A stretch of DNA of 64,000 nucleotides from Couchioplanes azureus (GCF_014648355.1 NZ_BMQY01000006.1:53688-117687); one strand, 5' to 3'. Counted from the stretch's first letter, positions 8,866 to 16,706 are shown. A program made the numbers and translations. The notes: generated by a model not told the origin, from the sequence alone.

Positions 8866-9520
8866 AACGGAGCTCCACCGACCGGAACACAGACGCGCGG
8901 AACACAGACACAAACGGGCGGAAGGGGGCCCCAGGGGCCGGAGGCACATGAGTCGATCGCCGCATGCCCGCCGGAGGTCGCACGAGCGGAGAGCGCGACC
9001 CTGTTCCGCACCAAAGCGGGACGGGGCGAGGCGCGACGCCGCGGGGCGAGGCGCGGCGGGGCGCGGTGCGGCGAGGCGCGACGGCCGCAACGGGGCGGGG
9101 CGCGAGGCGACGCGGCGAGGCGCGACGCGGCAGGGCGCGACGCGGCAGGGCGCGACGCGGCGAGGCACGACGCGGCAGGGCGCGACGCGGCGAGGCACGA
9201 CGCGGCAGGGCGCGACGCGGCGAGGCACGACGCGGCAGGGCGCGACGCGGCGAGGCACGACGCGGCGAGGCGCGACGGGCGCAACGGGAAGGGGTGCGAC
9301 GGGGGCGGCGCAGCGGGGCGGGACGCGACGGGACGAGGCGCGACCGGGCGCGACGCGACGAGACGAGGCGCGACGCGACGAGGCGCGACGGGACGAGGCG
9401 CGACGCGACGCGACGAGACGAGGCGCGACGCGACGAGGCGCGACGGGACGAGGCGCGACGCGACGAGGCGTGTCCACCGGGCGCGCAAGCTGTGAACGCA
9501 ACGCCTGGCAGGATGGCCGC
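8866..9520. repeat. Gene-free stretch filled by a GC-rich minisatellite (30/15-bp units)
   Basis: After the permease stop there are two copies of GGAACACAGAC and a short GGCCCC/GGGGCC hairpin (8927-8939). From about 9020 to 9475 the sequence is a patchwork of 15-bp variants of CGACGCGGCGAGGCG. The best-ordered part is a 30-bp unit at 9151-9180, 9181-9210, 9211-9240 and 9241-9270, the last with one change. The stretch lacks stops in several frames on both strands, but the conceptual products are Arg/Ala runs with no start signals, so I treat it as non-coding. Confidence 0.8.
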
Positions 9521-9916
9521 ATGACCACGCCCACCCTCGTGTACGACGGCGATTGCGCATTCTGCACCTCCTGCGCCCACTTCATCGAGCGCCGTATCCC
9601 GACACGCGCCACCGTGGTCCCCTGGCAGTTCGCCGACCTGGACGCCCTCGGCCTGACGCTCGAGCAGGTGGAGGAGGCCGTGCAGTGGGTCGCCGCGGAC
9701 GGCACGATCGCCTCCGGGCCGGACGCCGTCGCGCTGCTGCTGCGCGACGCCGGGCGGCTGTGGGAGGTGCCCGGGCGGGCGTTGCAGCTCAAGCCCGTCG
9801 GCCTGCTGGCCTGGCCGGTGTACCGATGGATCGCCGGCCACCGCCACCTCATGCCGGGCGGCACCGCGGCGTGCTCGTTGCCGCGGGCGACGCGCGAGCG
9901 ACTGCACGACGCCTGA
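9521..9916 (+). CDS. DCC-family (DUF393) thiol-disulfide oxidoreductase-like protein
   Basis: 131 residues with the hallmark N-terminal motif YDGDCAFCTSCAHF (CxxC-type cysteines preceded by DGD), which gives the DCC family its name. Middle and C-terminal parts fit the family: WQFADLDALGL, AVQWVAADG, ALLLRDAGRLW and VYRWIAGHRH. Proteins of this family are thought to have a thioredoxin-like redox role, but substrates are mostly unknown. ATG at 9521 follows GGCAGGA. The open frame extends upstream through the minisatellite without a stop, but that extension is Arg-rich repeat translation and was discarded. Confidence 0.85.
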   Translation: MTTPTLVYDGDCAFCTSCAHFIERRIPTRATVVPWQFADLDALGLTLEQVEEAVQWVAADGTIASGPDAVALLLRDAGRLWEVPGRALQLKPVGLLAWPVYRWIAGHRHLMPGGTAACSLPRATRERLHDA

Positions 9917-10066
9917 TCAGAACTGCATCGGCGGCTGACCGACCGCGCCCGGAACGTCCCCCGTGGCGTCGGTCGCCTCGGTGGACGCCGCGCTCCGCGC
10001 GGGACAGCGCAGGCACGACCGGGCGAGGCCGCCGACGCCTGGTCCTCCTGCCGGGGAACGTGCAAC

Positions 10067-10792
10067 TCAGTTCAGGCGTGCCGTACCCAACACGTGCCCC
10101 TGACCGTCCGCCACGGCCACCGTGCTCACGTCCCGCAGCTGGATCGAGCTCGCCCCGGTCACCCTGGCGTTCCCGCTCGGGGTGGTTCCCCACGTCGCGG
10201 CCTGTTCGGCCGCGCCGCCGCCGGCCCTGCGGACCTGGCAGACGAAGGGGCCACGCCCGCTGAGCCGGGACACGGTCAGATCGATCGAGACGCCCCAGGT
10301 CTTGCCGGTGAGCACGGCCTGACCGGAGAGACCACTACCCACCGCCGGCTCAAAGGTCGCCGTGACCGCCGGCGGCGACTGCCCCGGCGTCGCCTGTGGC
10401 CGGCTCGGCGCCGCCTGCGGCGGGGGCGGCGACGGCCGTTCGTCCCGGTCCAGAACGATCCCGGCCGACACCCCCGCCACGAGGGCGACCGCCGCGGCGG
10501 CCAGCCAGCGGATGCCGCTGCGGCGGCGTTGCCGGGCGCGTTCCGCGCGCATCCGGCCGAGCAGGCTGGCGATCCGGTCCGCGCTGGGCCGCTCGCCGGG
10601 TGCGACCGCCGCCGGCGGGGAGTCCTGCAAGGACCGCAACAGCTCGGGTACGGACCCGAGCCGCTCCACCTCCGCCCGGCAGTCGTCACAGTCCAGCAGG
10701 TGCGCGTCGAGCCGGTCGGTGTCGGCGTCGTCGAGGCCGCCGAGCAGGTAGCCGCCGAGCAGCCTGCGCAGCTCGTCGTGGCCGGGGATCAT
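10067..10792 (-). CDS. Membrane anti-sigma factor with N-terminal zinc-binding domain
   Basis: 241 residues. Residues about 1-45 carry the ZAS-type motif HLLDCDDC (HxxxCxxC), which clamps an ECF sigma factor. One transmembrane helix follows (WLAAAAVALVAGVSAGIVL), then a Pro-rich stalk and an extracellular beta-rich domain ending in a repeat of VSTVAVADGQGHVLG type. It overlaps the sigma-factor gene upstream by 4 bp (ATGA), the usual arrangement for a sigma/anti-sigma pair, so it most likely holds that sigma factor inactive at the membrane until an envelope or redox signal arrives. The signal is unknown. Confidence 0.88.
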   Translation of the reverse strand: MIPGHDELRRLLGGYLLGGLDDADTDRLDAHLLDCDDCRAEVERLGSVPELLRSLQDSPPAAVAPGERPSADRIASLLGRMRAERARQRRRSGIRWLAAAAVALVAGVSAGIVLDRDERPSPPPPQAAPSRPQATPGQSPPAVTATFEPAVGSGLSGQAVLTGKTWGVSIDLTVSRLSGRGPFVCQVRRAGGGAAEQAATWGTTPSGNARVTGASSIQLRDVSTVAVADGQGHVLGTARLN

Positions 10793-11310
10793 CGCAGCAC
10801 CCCCATCTCCTCGAACGCCTGCCGCAGCGCGCGTACGGCGTAGTACGCCCGGGACTTCACCGTGCCCTCCGGCACCGCCAGGTTCCGGGCCGCGTCCGCG
10901 ACGGTCTGTCCCTCGTAGTACATGGCCTGCACCACCGCCCGGTGGTCGGCGGAGAGCCGCTCCAGCGCCTCGGCGACGAGCCAGCCCTCGACCAGCTGGT
11001 CGACGTTGTCGGAGGCGGGCACTGCTTCGACCGCCGCCTCGTCGGCGACCAGGTGCGGCCGGCGCTGTTCGGCCCGCCACGCGTTGGTCACCACGTTGCG
11101 TGCGATGGTGAGCAGGTACGACCGGGTACGCCCCGGGGCCGGGTCGAGGTGGTCGATGTGCCGCCAGGCCCGCAACAGCGTCTCCTGCACCAGGTCCTCG
11201 GCCTTGTGCCGGTCGTGCACGTACCGGGAGATGAAGCTGAGCAGGACTGCGTAGTGCTCGGTGTAGAGCGCGGTCATCAGCTCCTCGTCGGGACTGACCC
11301 GTCGCCGCAT
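10789..11310 (-). CDS. ECF-type RNA polymerase sigma factor (module 1)
   Basis: 173 residues with region 2 (LYTEHYAVLLSFISRYV, then AEDLVQETLLRAWRHIDHL) and region 4 (LSADHRAVVQAMYYEGQTV, then LAVPEGTVKSRAYYAVRALRQ). It resembles the SigL-like group that travels with zinc anti-sigma factors. The start at 11310 is the ATG of MRRRVSPDEE. It is transcribed with the anti-sigma gene downstream. The regulon cannot be read from sequence, but the neprosin-like gene immediately upstream on the same strand is a reasonable candidate target. Confidence 0.93.
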   Translation of the reverse strand: MRRRVSPDEELMTALYTEHYAVLLSFISRYVHDRHKAEDLVQETLLRAWRHIDHLDPAPGRTRSYLLTIARNVVTNAWRAEQRRPHLVADEAAVEAVPASDNVDQLVEGWLVAEALERLSADHRAVVQAMYYEGQTVADAARNLAVPEGTVKSRAYYAVRALRQAFEEMGVLR

Positions 11311-11383
11311 GGCTGCCTCCCGCCCGGTCCGATGCCTCGTTGTACCCCGGCGGGGGCCGCCCGGTTCGATCCGCGCGCGGCAA

Positions 11384-11417
11384 ACAGGCCCGGTCCCTCG
11401 AACGGGACCGGGCCTGT
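11384..11417 (-). terminator. Hairpin terminator after the neprosin-like gene
   Basis: Perfect 14-bp inverted repeat (11384-11397 and 11404-11417) around a 6-base loop, 17 bp past the stop codon of the gene ending at 11434. There is no long T run, as is common in high-GC actinomycetes. Confidence 0.75.
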
Positions 11418-11433
11418 GCCGCCGGAAGGTTGC

Positions 11434-12612
11434 TCAGCAGGCTCCGGGGCCACCGAAACGGAAGGTGCGGTCGCTGAGGGCCAGAACTCCGTAGTGCGGG
11501 CTCGTGGCCCGTACGGTCGCCCGGGGTTCCGGTCCGTTGGTCATCGAGATGGTGCCGATGCGGGCCGCGCTGCCGTCCGAGACCACGAGGCCGTTGCCCA
11601 TGTCGGTGCAGGGCCGGTCGGTGGACGCGGCGACCTCGCCGAACCATTGGGTCAGGCCGCCGCGGGTGTAGGTGCCGTCCCAGAGTCGGTCGGGGAAGTA
11701 GCCGATCCACTCGGAGTCGTACGCGATCCACCACACCCCGTTGGAGTGCTGGATGCCGAACCGCTTCTGCACGCCGGTCGGGAGGGTGTCGCCGGGTTTG
11801 ATCGACGCGTTGCCGTACACCTCGAAGCCGCACGCGTTGTAGCAGCTCGGCTCGCGGTTCTTCCAGTAGTAGACGAACAGGTGGGGGTCGTCGTCGCCGT
11901 TCACCTGCCGGTCCACGGTCCAGCCGACCTCCACGATCTGCCGGCCGTCGGCGGACTGCACCGCGATCTCGGCCAGCGTGTGGAAGTCGCCGCGGGCCAG
12001 CTCAGGCTTGGCGATGCTGACGTTCGCCCAGGTGCCGTCGGTCTCGCCGGTCTGGGTGCCGACCGCGTAGTGGAAGAACACGTCGCCGGTCGCCCGGGTC
12101 ACCGGCCCGGCGGGCGGCGGCGCCGGCGGCACGAGCGAGGTGTGGACCCTGCGGAGGATGCCGGCCCTCGAGTTGCGGCCCTTCGGCGCGTATTCCGGGA
12201 CCGGGACCAGCGATCCGCTGGGATCGGCCGACGCGGCGTCCGCCCCGGCGGCCGCGATCGCGGCGCTGCTGGCACCGGCCCGCGCCCGCTTGAGCTTCGA
12301 AGGCCGCTCGCCCCACGGCAGCAACGCCGGCGGTACGGGTGCCGGGCCGCCCATGGCCTCGGAGACCGCCGAAGAGACCGGCGAAGAGACCGGCGAAGAG
12401 GCCGGCGAAGAGGTCGGCGAAGAGACCGGCGAAGAGACCGGCGAAGAGACCGCGGAAGAGACCGGCGAAGAGACCGGCGAAGAGACCGCCGAGGAGACCG
12501 GCGGAGAGGCAGACGATTCGGCACTGGCTTGCAAAGTCCACACGATTCCCGTGGAACCGACTACGGCTGCGGCAAGGCCGGCGGCGAGCACACCGCGGCG
12601 GGAGTTCGACAC
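11434..12612 (-). CDS. Secreted neprosin-domain (DUF239-like) protein with Ser/Pro repeat linker
   Basis: 392 residues. The N-terminus has an SRRGVLAAGLAAAVVGSTG signal with a twin-arginine-like RR, so export is probable. Residues about 31-90 are tandem VSSP/VSSA repeats forming a Ser-rich linker. The C-terminal ~230 residues look like neprosin: VFFHYAVGTQTG, IVEVGWTVDRQVNGDDDPHLFVYYW, CYNACGFEVYGN, WWIAYDSEWIGYFPDRLW and LTQWFGEVAAS. Plant neprosin is a glutamic prolyl endopeptidase. Glu residues in VEVGW and FGEVA sit where catalytic glutamates might be, but I cannot confirm the correspondence. The GTG at 12612 has AGGA 8 bp upstream. It may be a protease or only a binding domain. Confidence 0.75.
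   Translation of the reverse strand: MSNSRRGVLAAGLAAAVVGSTGIVWTLQASAESSASPPVSSAVSSPVSSPVSSAVSSPVSSPVSSPTSSPASSPVSSPVSSAVSEAMGGPAPVPPALLPWGERPSKLKRARAGASSAAIAAAGADAASADPSGSLVPVPEYAPKGRNSRAGILRRVHTSLVPPAPPPAGPVTRATGDVFFHYAVGTQTGETDGTWANVSIAKPELARGDFHTLAEIAVQSADGRQIVEVGWTVDRQVNGDDDPHLFVYYWKNREPSCYNACGFEVYGNASIKPGDTLPTGVQKRFGIQHSNGVWWIAYDSEWIGYFPDRLWDGTYTRGGLTQWFGEVAASTDRPCTDMGNGLVVSDGSAARIGTISMTNGPEPRATVRATSPHYGVLALSDRTFRFGGPGAC
12345..12520. repeat. Short tandem repeats coding the Ser/Val/Pro linker
   Basis: Read on the minus strand this is a run of 12-bp units encoding SSPV or SSAV, about fourteen in a row with minor variation (SSPT, SSPA). On the plus strand it appears as repeated GAAGAGACCGGC. 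Confidence 0.85.
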
Positions 12613-13007
12613 GTATCCGTCCTCGTTTTCGGGGGGTAGCTCGGAGGCGGGACGAGGGGGGACCTCCGGGCACCGGCTCTCGCAGGCGTCGCCGACCATA
12701 TAACGCTTCGGATACCGGTGGCTGCGCTCGCGCGACCATTCCGCCTGATCGGAGGAGGTCATGGGCCGATCCGGTGAAACATCGGTCAATTCGCTCGACC
12801 GTGAGTATCCGAACCGTCGCTGTGGGGCGAATTCCGCCTCGGCGAAGAAAGAGGCAAACCACCGTGAGGTTCTTTCGGGTCCCGGCGAATTGCGGAAAGT
12901 CGTTGATCAATTATCGCCCACCACGGCGGCGCGCCGCGCCCGCCGGATCCTCCACGGAGGTATACCCTAGTGAACTCATGGGTTTTGTATGCAACCGGGG
13001 AGCCGCC
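12613..13007. other. Divergent intergenic region (395 bp), no gene supported
   Basis: Separates the neprosin-like gene (minus) from the cysteine dioxygenase (plus). It is less GC-rich than its neighbours. Possible elements are AT-rich TTGATCAATTATC at 12903-12915, a small CCTCC/GGAGG inverted repeat at 12951-12962, and TATACC (12961-12966), which would give a ~35-base leader for the GTG at 13008. Short open frames exist on both strands, but none has a recognisable product. Confidence 0.5.
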
Positions 13008-13475
13008 GTGACCGACATCCGCCTCGACCATCTCGCCATCGCGCAGCGCCTGGCCGCCGAACCGCACTCCTGGGCGGTGACCCCCCGCTTCAATGCCGTC
13101 GACCGCTGGTACCACCGGCTCGCGGCGGAACCGGACTACGAGGTGTGGCTGCTGACCTGGCTGCCGGGCCAGGGCACCGACCTGCACGACCACGGCGGTT
13201 CGGCGGGGGCGTTCCACGTCTTCTCGGGCACGCTCGTCGAGGAGACCGTCGCCGTCTCCCCCGGCGGACCGCTCCGGGCCACCGCTCGCGAGCTCGGCAC
13301 GGGCGCCGGCCGGCGGTTCGGCAGCCGGCACATCCACCGGATCACCAACCGCTCGGACCTCCCGGCCGTCAGCATCCACGCGTACGGCCCCGCCCTGACC
13401 ACGATGACGCACTACCGCATCAGCGCGTCGGGCCTGGATGTCGTGACCGTCGAACGCGCCGGCTCCCAATGGTGA
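13008..13475 (+). CDS. Cysteine dioxygenase family protein
   Basis: 155-residue cupin that should oxidise cysteine (or a related thiol) to the sulfinate with a non-heme iron. The iron-binding cupin motif is clear: LHDHGGSAGAFHVFSGTLVEE supplies two His and the nearby acidic residue, and a third His lies in SRHIHRITN. The length fits bacterial type I enzymes. The GTG at 13008 follows GGGGAG; an in-frame ATG at 12978 would add 10 residues (MGFVCNRGAA) but lacks a good ribosome-binding site. The gene is coupled to a rhodanese, a common pairing that suggests handling of sulfane sulfur or sulfite from cysteine breakdown. Confidence 0.9.
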   Translation: MTDIRLDHLAIAQRLAAEPHSWAVTPRFNAVDRWYHRLAAEPDYEVWLLTWLPGQGTDLHDHGGSAGAFHVFSGTLVEETVAVSPGGPLRATARELGTGAGRRFGSRHIHRITNRSDLPAVSIHAYGPALTTMTHYRISASGLDVVTVERAGSQW

Positions 13476-13885
13476 CCGCCGGAAGCGCCGCCCCGGGCCG
13501 AGCGCCCGCGGGATCGGTGGGGATCGACGAGATGCTCGCCCGGGCACGGGCCCGCCTGGTGCGGCTCGGCCCACATGAGACCCATCGCGCCATGGCCCGC
13601 GGCGCGGTCCTGATCGACATCCGACCGGCGGCGCAGCGGGCCGAGCACGGCGAGATTCCCGGCGCGATCGTCATCGAGCGCAACGTGCTCGAATGGCGTC
13701 TCGACCCCCGCAGCGACGCCCGCCTGGCCTTCACGCACTACGACCTGGAAGCGATCGTGACCTGCCAGGAGGGATACACCAGCAGCCTGGCGGCCGCGGC
13801 GTTGCAGGACCTCGGACTGCGCCGGGCGACCGATCTCGCGGGCGGCTTCCGAGCGTGGCGGGAGGCCGGCCTGCCGACCGCCTGA
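13469..13885 (+). CDS. Rhodanese-like sulfurtransferase
   Basis: 138-residue single-domain rhodanese. The domain begins at AMARGAVLIDIRPAAQRAEHGEIPGAIVI and the active-site cysteine is in IVTCQEGYTSS, a six-residue loop of the sulfurtransferase type. It ends with LAGGFRAWREAGLP, the usual rhodanese C-terminus. The ATG at 13469 overlaps the dioxygenase stop (13475); GTG at 13472 is an equal alternative. It acts in the cytoplasm, probably moving the sulfur released by cysteine oxidation. Confidence 0.92.
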   Translation: MVTAGSAAPGRAPAGSVGIDEMLARARARLVRLGPHETHRAMARGAVLIDIRPAAQRAEHGEIPGAIVIERNVLEWRLDPRSDARLAFTHYDLEAIVTCQEGYTSSLAAAALQDLGLRRATDLAGGFRAWREAGLPTA

Positions 13886-13924
13886 GAGGCCGGCCTACCG
13901 GGAGGCCGGCCTGCCGCGCGAAAG

Positions 13925-13968
13925 CCGCCGTGCCGGCACCCGGAGGAGGACGGGTGCCGGCACGGCGG
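13925..13968. terminator. Bidirectional terminator hairpin between rhodanese and anti-sigma genes
   Basis: Perfect 18-bp inverted repeat (13925-13942 and 13951-13968) with an 8-base GAGGAGGA loop. It ends 4 bp before the stop of the convergent gene, so it can serve both directions. Confidence 0.85.
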
Positions 13969-13971
13969 GCG

Positions 13972-14661
13972 TCACACGGTGACGCTGGTGTACTGCTTTC
14001 CACCCTCGGTGACCACCCGCACCGAGGCGACCTGATCCGGCGGCACCAGCGCGCTGCCGTCCAGCGTCGTGCCCTCGTTGGCGCCGGCCTCGGAGACGAC
14101 CCAGCTTCCGGCCAGGACCGACGTACCGTCCTTGGCCACGACCTCCAGCCGGCACCGCTCACCCCGCGGAATCCCGGAGACCGCCGCCTTGATCCGCACC
14201 CAGCCGGGCGCGGGCGCGACCGCGACCGCGATCCGCGCCTTCGTCCCCGGGTCCACCGCCGTAGCCGTCCTGGTCCCCGGCACCGCCGGCTGGGCGTTGG
14301 GCGGAGGCGGAAGCGGGGTCGGCGCCGTCGACTGGCCGACCGCCACACCGGTGGCCACCGACGCCGCGATCACGACCGCAGCGGCCACTCCCACCAGGGC
14401 GGAACGCCGGTGGCGGGTTCCGGCCGACTCCTTCCGTATCTGCCGCAGCGTGCGCTGCAACAGCAGGTCCGCGTCGTCCGGCGGCCCGTCCAGCAGCATT
14501 GCCTCGGGCACCGCTTCGAGCGCCATCGTCCACTCCCGCAGGGATTCCACCTCGGCCCGGCACTCGTCGCATTCGGCGAGATGCTCGTCGACCTCGCGGA
14601 TCTGGTCCGCGTCCAACGACTTCGTCAGGTAGCCGGCGAGGTCCACGTGATTCGTCTTCAT
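13972..14661 (-). CDS. Membrane anti-sigma factor (module 2)
   Basis: 229 residues with the same architecture as module 1: an N-terminal zinc motif HLAECDEC, one membrane helix (ALVGVAAAVVIAASVATGVAVG), a Pro-rich stalk and an extracellular beta-rich domain resembling that of module 1 (ends VVTEGGKQYTSVTV). It overlaps its sigma gene by 4 bp (14658-14661). The two modules are probably an old duplication, because domain order, overlap and outer domain all match while sequence identity is moderate. Confidence 0.88.
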   Translation of the reverse strand: MKTNHVDLAGYLTKSLDADQIREVDEHLAECDECRAEVESLREWTMALEAVPEAMLLDGPPDDADLLLQRTLRQIRKESAGTRHRRSALVGVAAAVVIAASVATGVAVGQSTAPTPLPPPPNAQPAVPGTRTATAVDPGTKARIAVAVAPAPGWVRIKAAVSGIPRGERCRLEVVAKDGTSVLAGSWVVSEAGANEGTTLDGSALVPPDQVASVRVVTEGGKQYTSVTV

Positions 14662-15209
14662 GATGCAGACCGTTCCGTTCCGGCGGGGCTCAGCGCCTTC
14701 TGCTCGCGTAGTGCCCGGAGTGCATAGAAAGAGCGTGACTTGACGGTTCCGGGTGGGATGCCCAGCGTCTTGGCCGCCTCCGTCACGGTGCTGCCCTGCA
14801 GGTAGAGCTGCTCGAGGACCTCGCGGTGCTCGGCGGAGAGCCGGCTCAGCGCGTCCACGACGACCATCGAGTTGACCACCCGTTCGGCGTGGTCGTCGTC
14901 GGACGCCACCTCCACCGGGCTCTCCCGCACCTCGGGGGCGCGGGCGTTGCGGGCGCGGACCTGGTCCACGACGATGTTGCGGATCACGGTGAGCAGCCAG
15001 CCGCGCACCGACCCCTTGCCGTTGACCAGGCTGTCCGGGTGCCGCCAGGCGCGGACCAGGGCCTCCTGGACGACGTCCTCGGCGGCGGCGCGGTCGCGGG
15101 TCAGCTGGGTGGCGTACGCGAGCATCGCCCGCCCGTGCTCCTCGAACAGCGATCTGACCAGTGCCTCATCAGCCACCTCCCGGCGACGGTGGAGTCTCAA
15201 CCCCGGCAT
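14658..15209 (-). CDS. ECF-type RNA polymerase sigma factor (module 2)
   Basis: 183 residues. Region 2 runs VRSLFEEHGRAMLAYATQLT to AAAEDVVQEALVRAWRHPD; region 4 is LSAEHREVLEQLYLQGSTV and LGIPPGTVKSRSFYALRALR. I chose the ATG at 15209 because GGGGGGAAG lies just upstream; the open frame continues 21 codons further without support. The divergent lipoprotein gene at 15368 shares the intergenic region and is the most obvious candidate target, with autoregulation also likely (inference). Confidence 0.92.
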   Translation of the reverse strand: MPGLRLHRRREVADEALVRSLFEEHGRAMLAYATQLTRDRAAAEDVVQEALVRAWRHPDSLVNGKGSVRGWLLTVIRNIVVDQVRARNARAPEVRESPVEVASDDDHAERVVNSMVVVDALSRLSAEHREVLEQLYLQGSTVTEAAKTLGIPPGTVKSRSFYALRALREQKALSPAGTERSAS

Positions 15210-15290
15210 CTCTTCCCCCCGGTGACGGCGGTCCCCATGACCTCGACCCTTCGTCGCTCTGACTCTCCACACACGTATGCCGCGTCACAA

Positions 15291-15316
15291 CGGTTCAAGC
15301 AAACCTCACTGAACCG
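15291..15316. promoter_or_regulatory. Inverted repeat in the divergent sigma/lipoprotein promoter region
   Basis: CGGTTCA (15291-15297) and TGAACCG (15310-15316) form perfect 7-bp arms separated by 12 bp. It lies midway between the start of sigma factor module 2 and the lipoprotein start. The spacing suits a dimeric regulator on one or two helix turns. No regulator is identified. Confidence 0.45.
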
Positions 15317-15367
15317 GATCCGGCAGGCCTCCGTGTGGAGTACATCCGCTTCACAAGGGGGAGAACA

Positions 15368-16126
15368 ATGAAGCGCACCAGCATCGCCGCCGTGGCCGTC
15401 GCCGTGACCGGCGTCTTCGGGCTCACCGCCTGTGCCCAGCCCGCCGAGACCGCGGCCGTCGAGGTCGCGGCCGCCGAGTCCACCACGCCACCGGCCGCGG
15501 ACGCGCCCGCGGATTCCACCGGAGTATCGGTCCCGGAGCTGGCCGGCGCCGAGACGCCCGACGCGCCGGCGACCCCGGTCCCCGAGCCGACCGTGGCGAA
15601 GACCCAGAAGTGGGTGAAGATCTACAGCGGTGCGTCCCGCAAGGACGTCACCCCGCCGGCCAGCATCCGTACGGGCAGCAAGACCGTCGAGCTCAAGGCC
15701 GTCCCGAACGCGCAGATCGGCACGTACGTCACCGACGGCGCCGGCCGTACCCTCTACCGCTTCGACGAGGACAGCAACAAGCCGCCGCAGGCCACCTGCA
15801 ACGGCGACTGCGCGAAGGCCTGGCCGCCCCTGCTGATCAAGTCGCCGGGCAAGATCTTTCCCGAGGGCCTCGACCCGAAGAGCCTCGGGTACGTCGAGCG
15901 CGCCGACGGAACCTGCCAGGTGACCATCGACGGCTGGCCGGTGTACTACTTCGCGAAGGACGCCAAGCCGGGCGACATCCTCGGCCAGGGTGTCAACGGC
16001 ACCTGGTTCGCCGTGAACCCGAAGGGCGGCAAGACCAAGCCGCTGCCGGACTCGATCCAGCCCGCTCCCGCCCAGGGCGGCGAGGGTGGCGAGGGCGGCG
16101 ACGCTCCCGCCGACCCGGGCTACTGA
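15368..16126 (+). CDS. Secreted-repeat lipoprotein (COG4315 / Lipoprotein_15 type)
   Basis: 252 residues. Signal peptide with lipobox GLTAC, Cys22 lipid-modified. A Pro/Ala-rich spacer follows, then two linked copies of the secreted-repeat fold: IGTYVTDGAGRTLYRFDEDSNKPPQATCNGDCAKAWPPLL, and YVERADGTCQVTIDGWPVYYFAKDAKPGDILGQGVNGTWFAV. The four Cys are positioned as in family members. Function is unproven; related proteins are linked to redox or electron transfer at the cell surface and are often under ECF sigma control with a zinc anti-sigma, as here. The ATG at 15368 follows GGGGGAG. The C-terminus is Gly-rich. Confidence 0.82.
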   Translation: MKRTSIAAVAVAVTGVFGLTACAQPAETAAVEVAAAESTTPPAADAPADSTGVSVPELAGAETPDAPATPVPEPTVAKTQKWVKIYSGASRKDVTPPASIRTGSKTVELKAVPNAQIGTYVTDGAGRTLYRFDEDSNKPPQATCNGDCAKAWPPLLIKSPGKIFPEGLDPKSLGYVERADGTCQVTIDGWPVYYFAKDAKPGDILGQGVNGTWFAVNPKGGKTKPLPDSIQPAPAQGGEGGEGGDAPADPGY

Positions 16127-16133
16127 CGGCCGG

Positions 16134-16706
16134 TCAGAGCGGATAGACGACGGCCGAGCGGCCGCTGTACGGCCGCCGGGTGCCGTCCCGCTCGTGGCCG
16201 GTGCCGGGGGCGTCCAGCCAGACGATGTACGGCACGTTCGAGGCGAGCCCGCTGATGGTGGCGGTGATCGTGCAACCGTCGCCGGCCGGCACCTCCTGCC
16301 ACGTGTAGGGCGGCTGAGTGCCGGAGACGATGGTCTGCTTGACCGCGGTGATGCGGTAGTCGGAGTCGTACTGCCGGGGCCAGGTGACGGTCAGCTTGCC
16401 CGCGCCCGGGGTGACCTCGAGGGGAATGAGGACCGGGTCGACGGTCCACTCCTTGGCGCACCCCTCCGGCGGCGACGGCAGGAACGAGACCGGGGGCAGC
16501 GCGGGCGACCGGGAGCCGCGGTAGGAGGTCTTCGGGGTCGGCGTGGCGCTGCCGGCGGCGTAGATGGTCCAGCCGTCGCCGGGTGCGGGAGTCGCGCTCG
16601 CGGAGGGTGCGGGCGTACCCGTGGCCGAGCCGAGCCCCAGGACCCCGCATCCACCCACGGCGAACGGGACGGCGAGCACCGGCAACAGGAACTTGATGAG
16701 CCGCAT
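16134..16706 (-). CDS. Putative lipoprotein, function unknown
   Basis: 190 residues with a lipoprotein signal (LLPVLAVPFAVGGC, Cys20). A Thr/Pro/Ser-rich spacer is followed by a region with fibronectin-III-like strands: KLTVTWPRQYDSDYRITAVKQ and CTITATISGLASNVPYIVWLDAP. I do not recognise a specific family. It converges on the secreted-repeat lipoprotein gene with only 7 bp between stops. It probably sits on the outer face of the membrane. Confidence 0.75.
   Translation of the reverse strand: MRLIKFLLPVLAVPFAVGGCGVLGLGSATGTPAPSASATPAPGDGWTIYAAGSATPTPKTSYRGSRSPALPPVSFLPSPPEGCAKEWTVDPVLIPLEVTPGAGKLTVTWPRQYDSDYRITAVKQTIVSGTQPPYTWQEVPAGDGCTITATISGLASNVPYIVWLDAPGTGHERDGTRRPYSGRSAVVYPL

Noticed and set aside
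9151..9270. CRISPR-like array
   Set aside because: Units are contiguous with no unique spacers, no leader and no cas genes; it is a minisatellite.
8948..9520. Open frame that fuses the GC-rich minisatellite to the DUF393 gene
   Set aside because: The extension is Arg/Ala/Gly repeat translation without a ribosome-binding site, and the minus strand is equally open; the stop-free state is a by-product of composition.
12339..13007. Upstream extension of the cysteine dioxygenase frame
   Set aside because: The extension is antisense to the Ser/Pro linker of the neprosin-like gene; the GTG at 13008 has a ribosome-binding site and family-like length.
12978..13010. Cysteine-containing leader peptide (MGFVCNRGAA) controlling the dioxygenase by attenuation
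   Set aside because: It is in frame with the gene, has a single Cys codon, no ribosome-binding site and no following attenuator-like hairpin.
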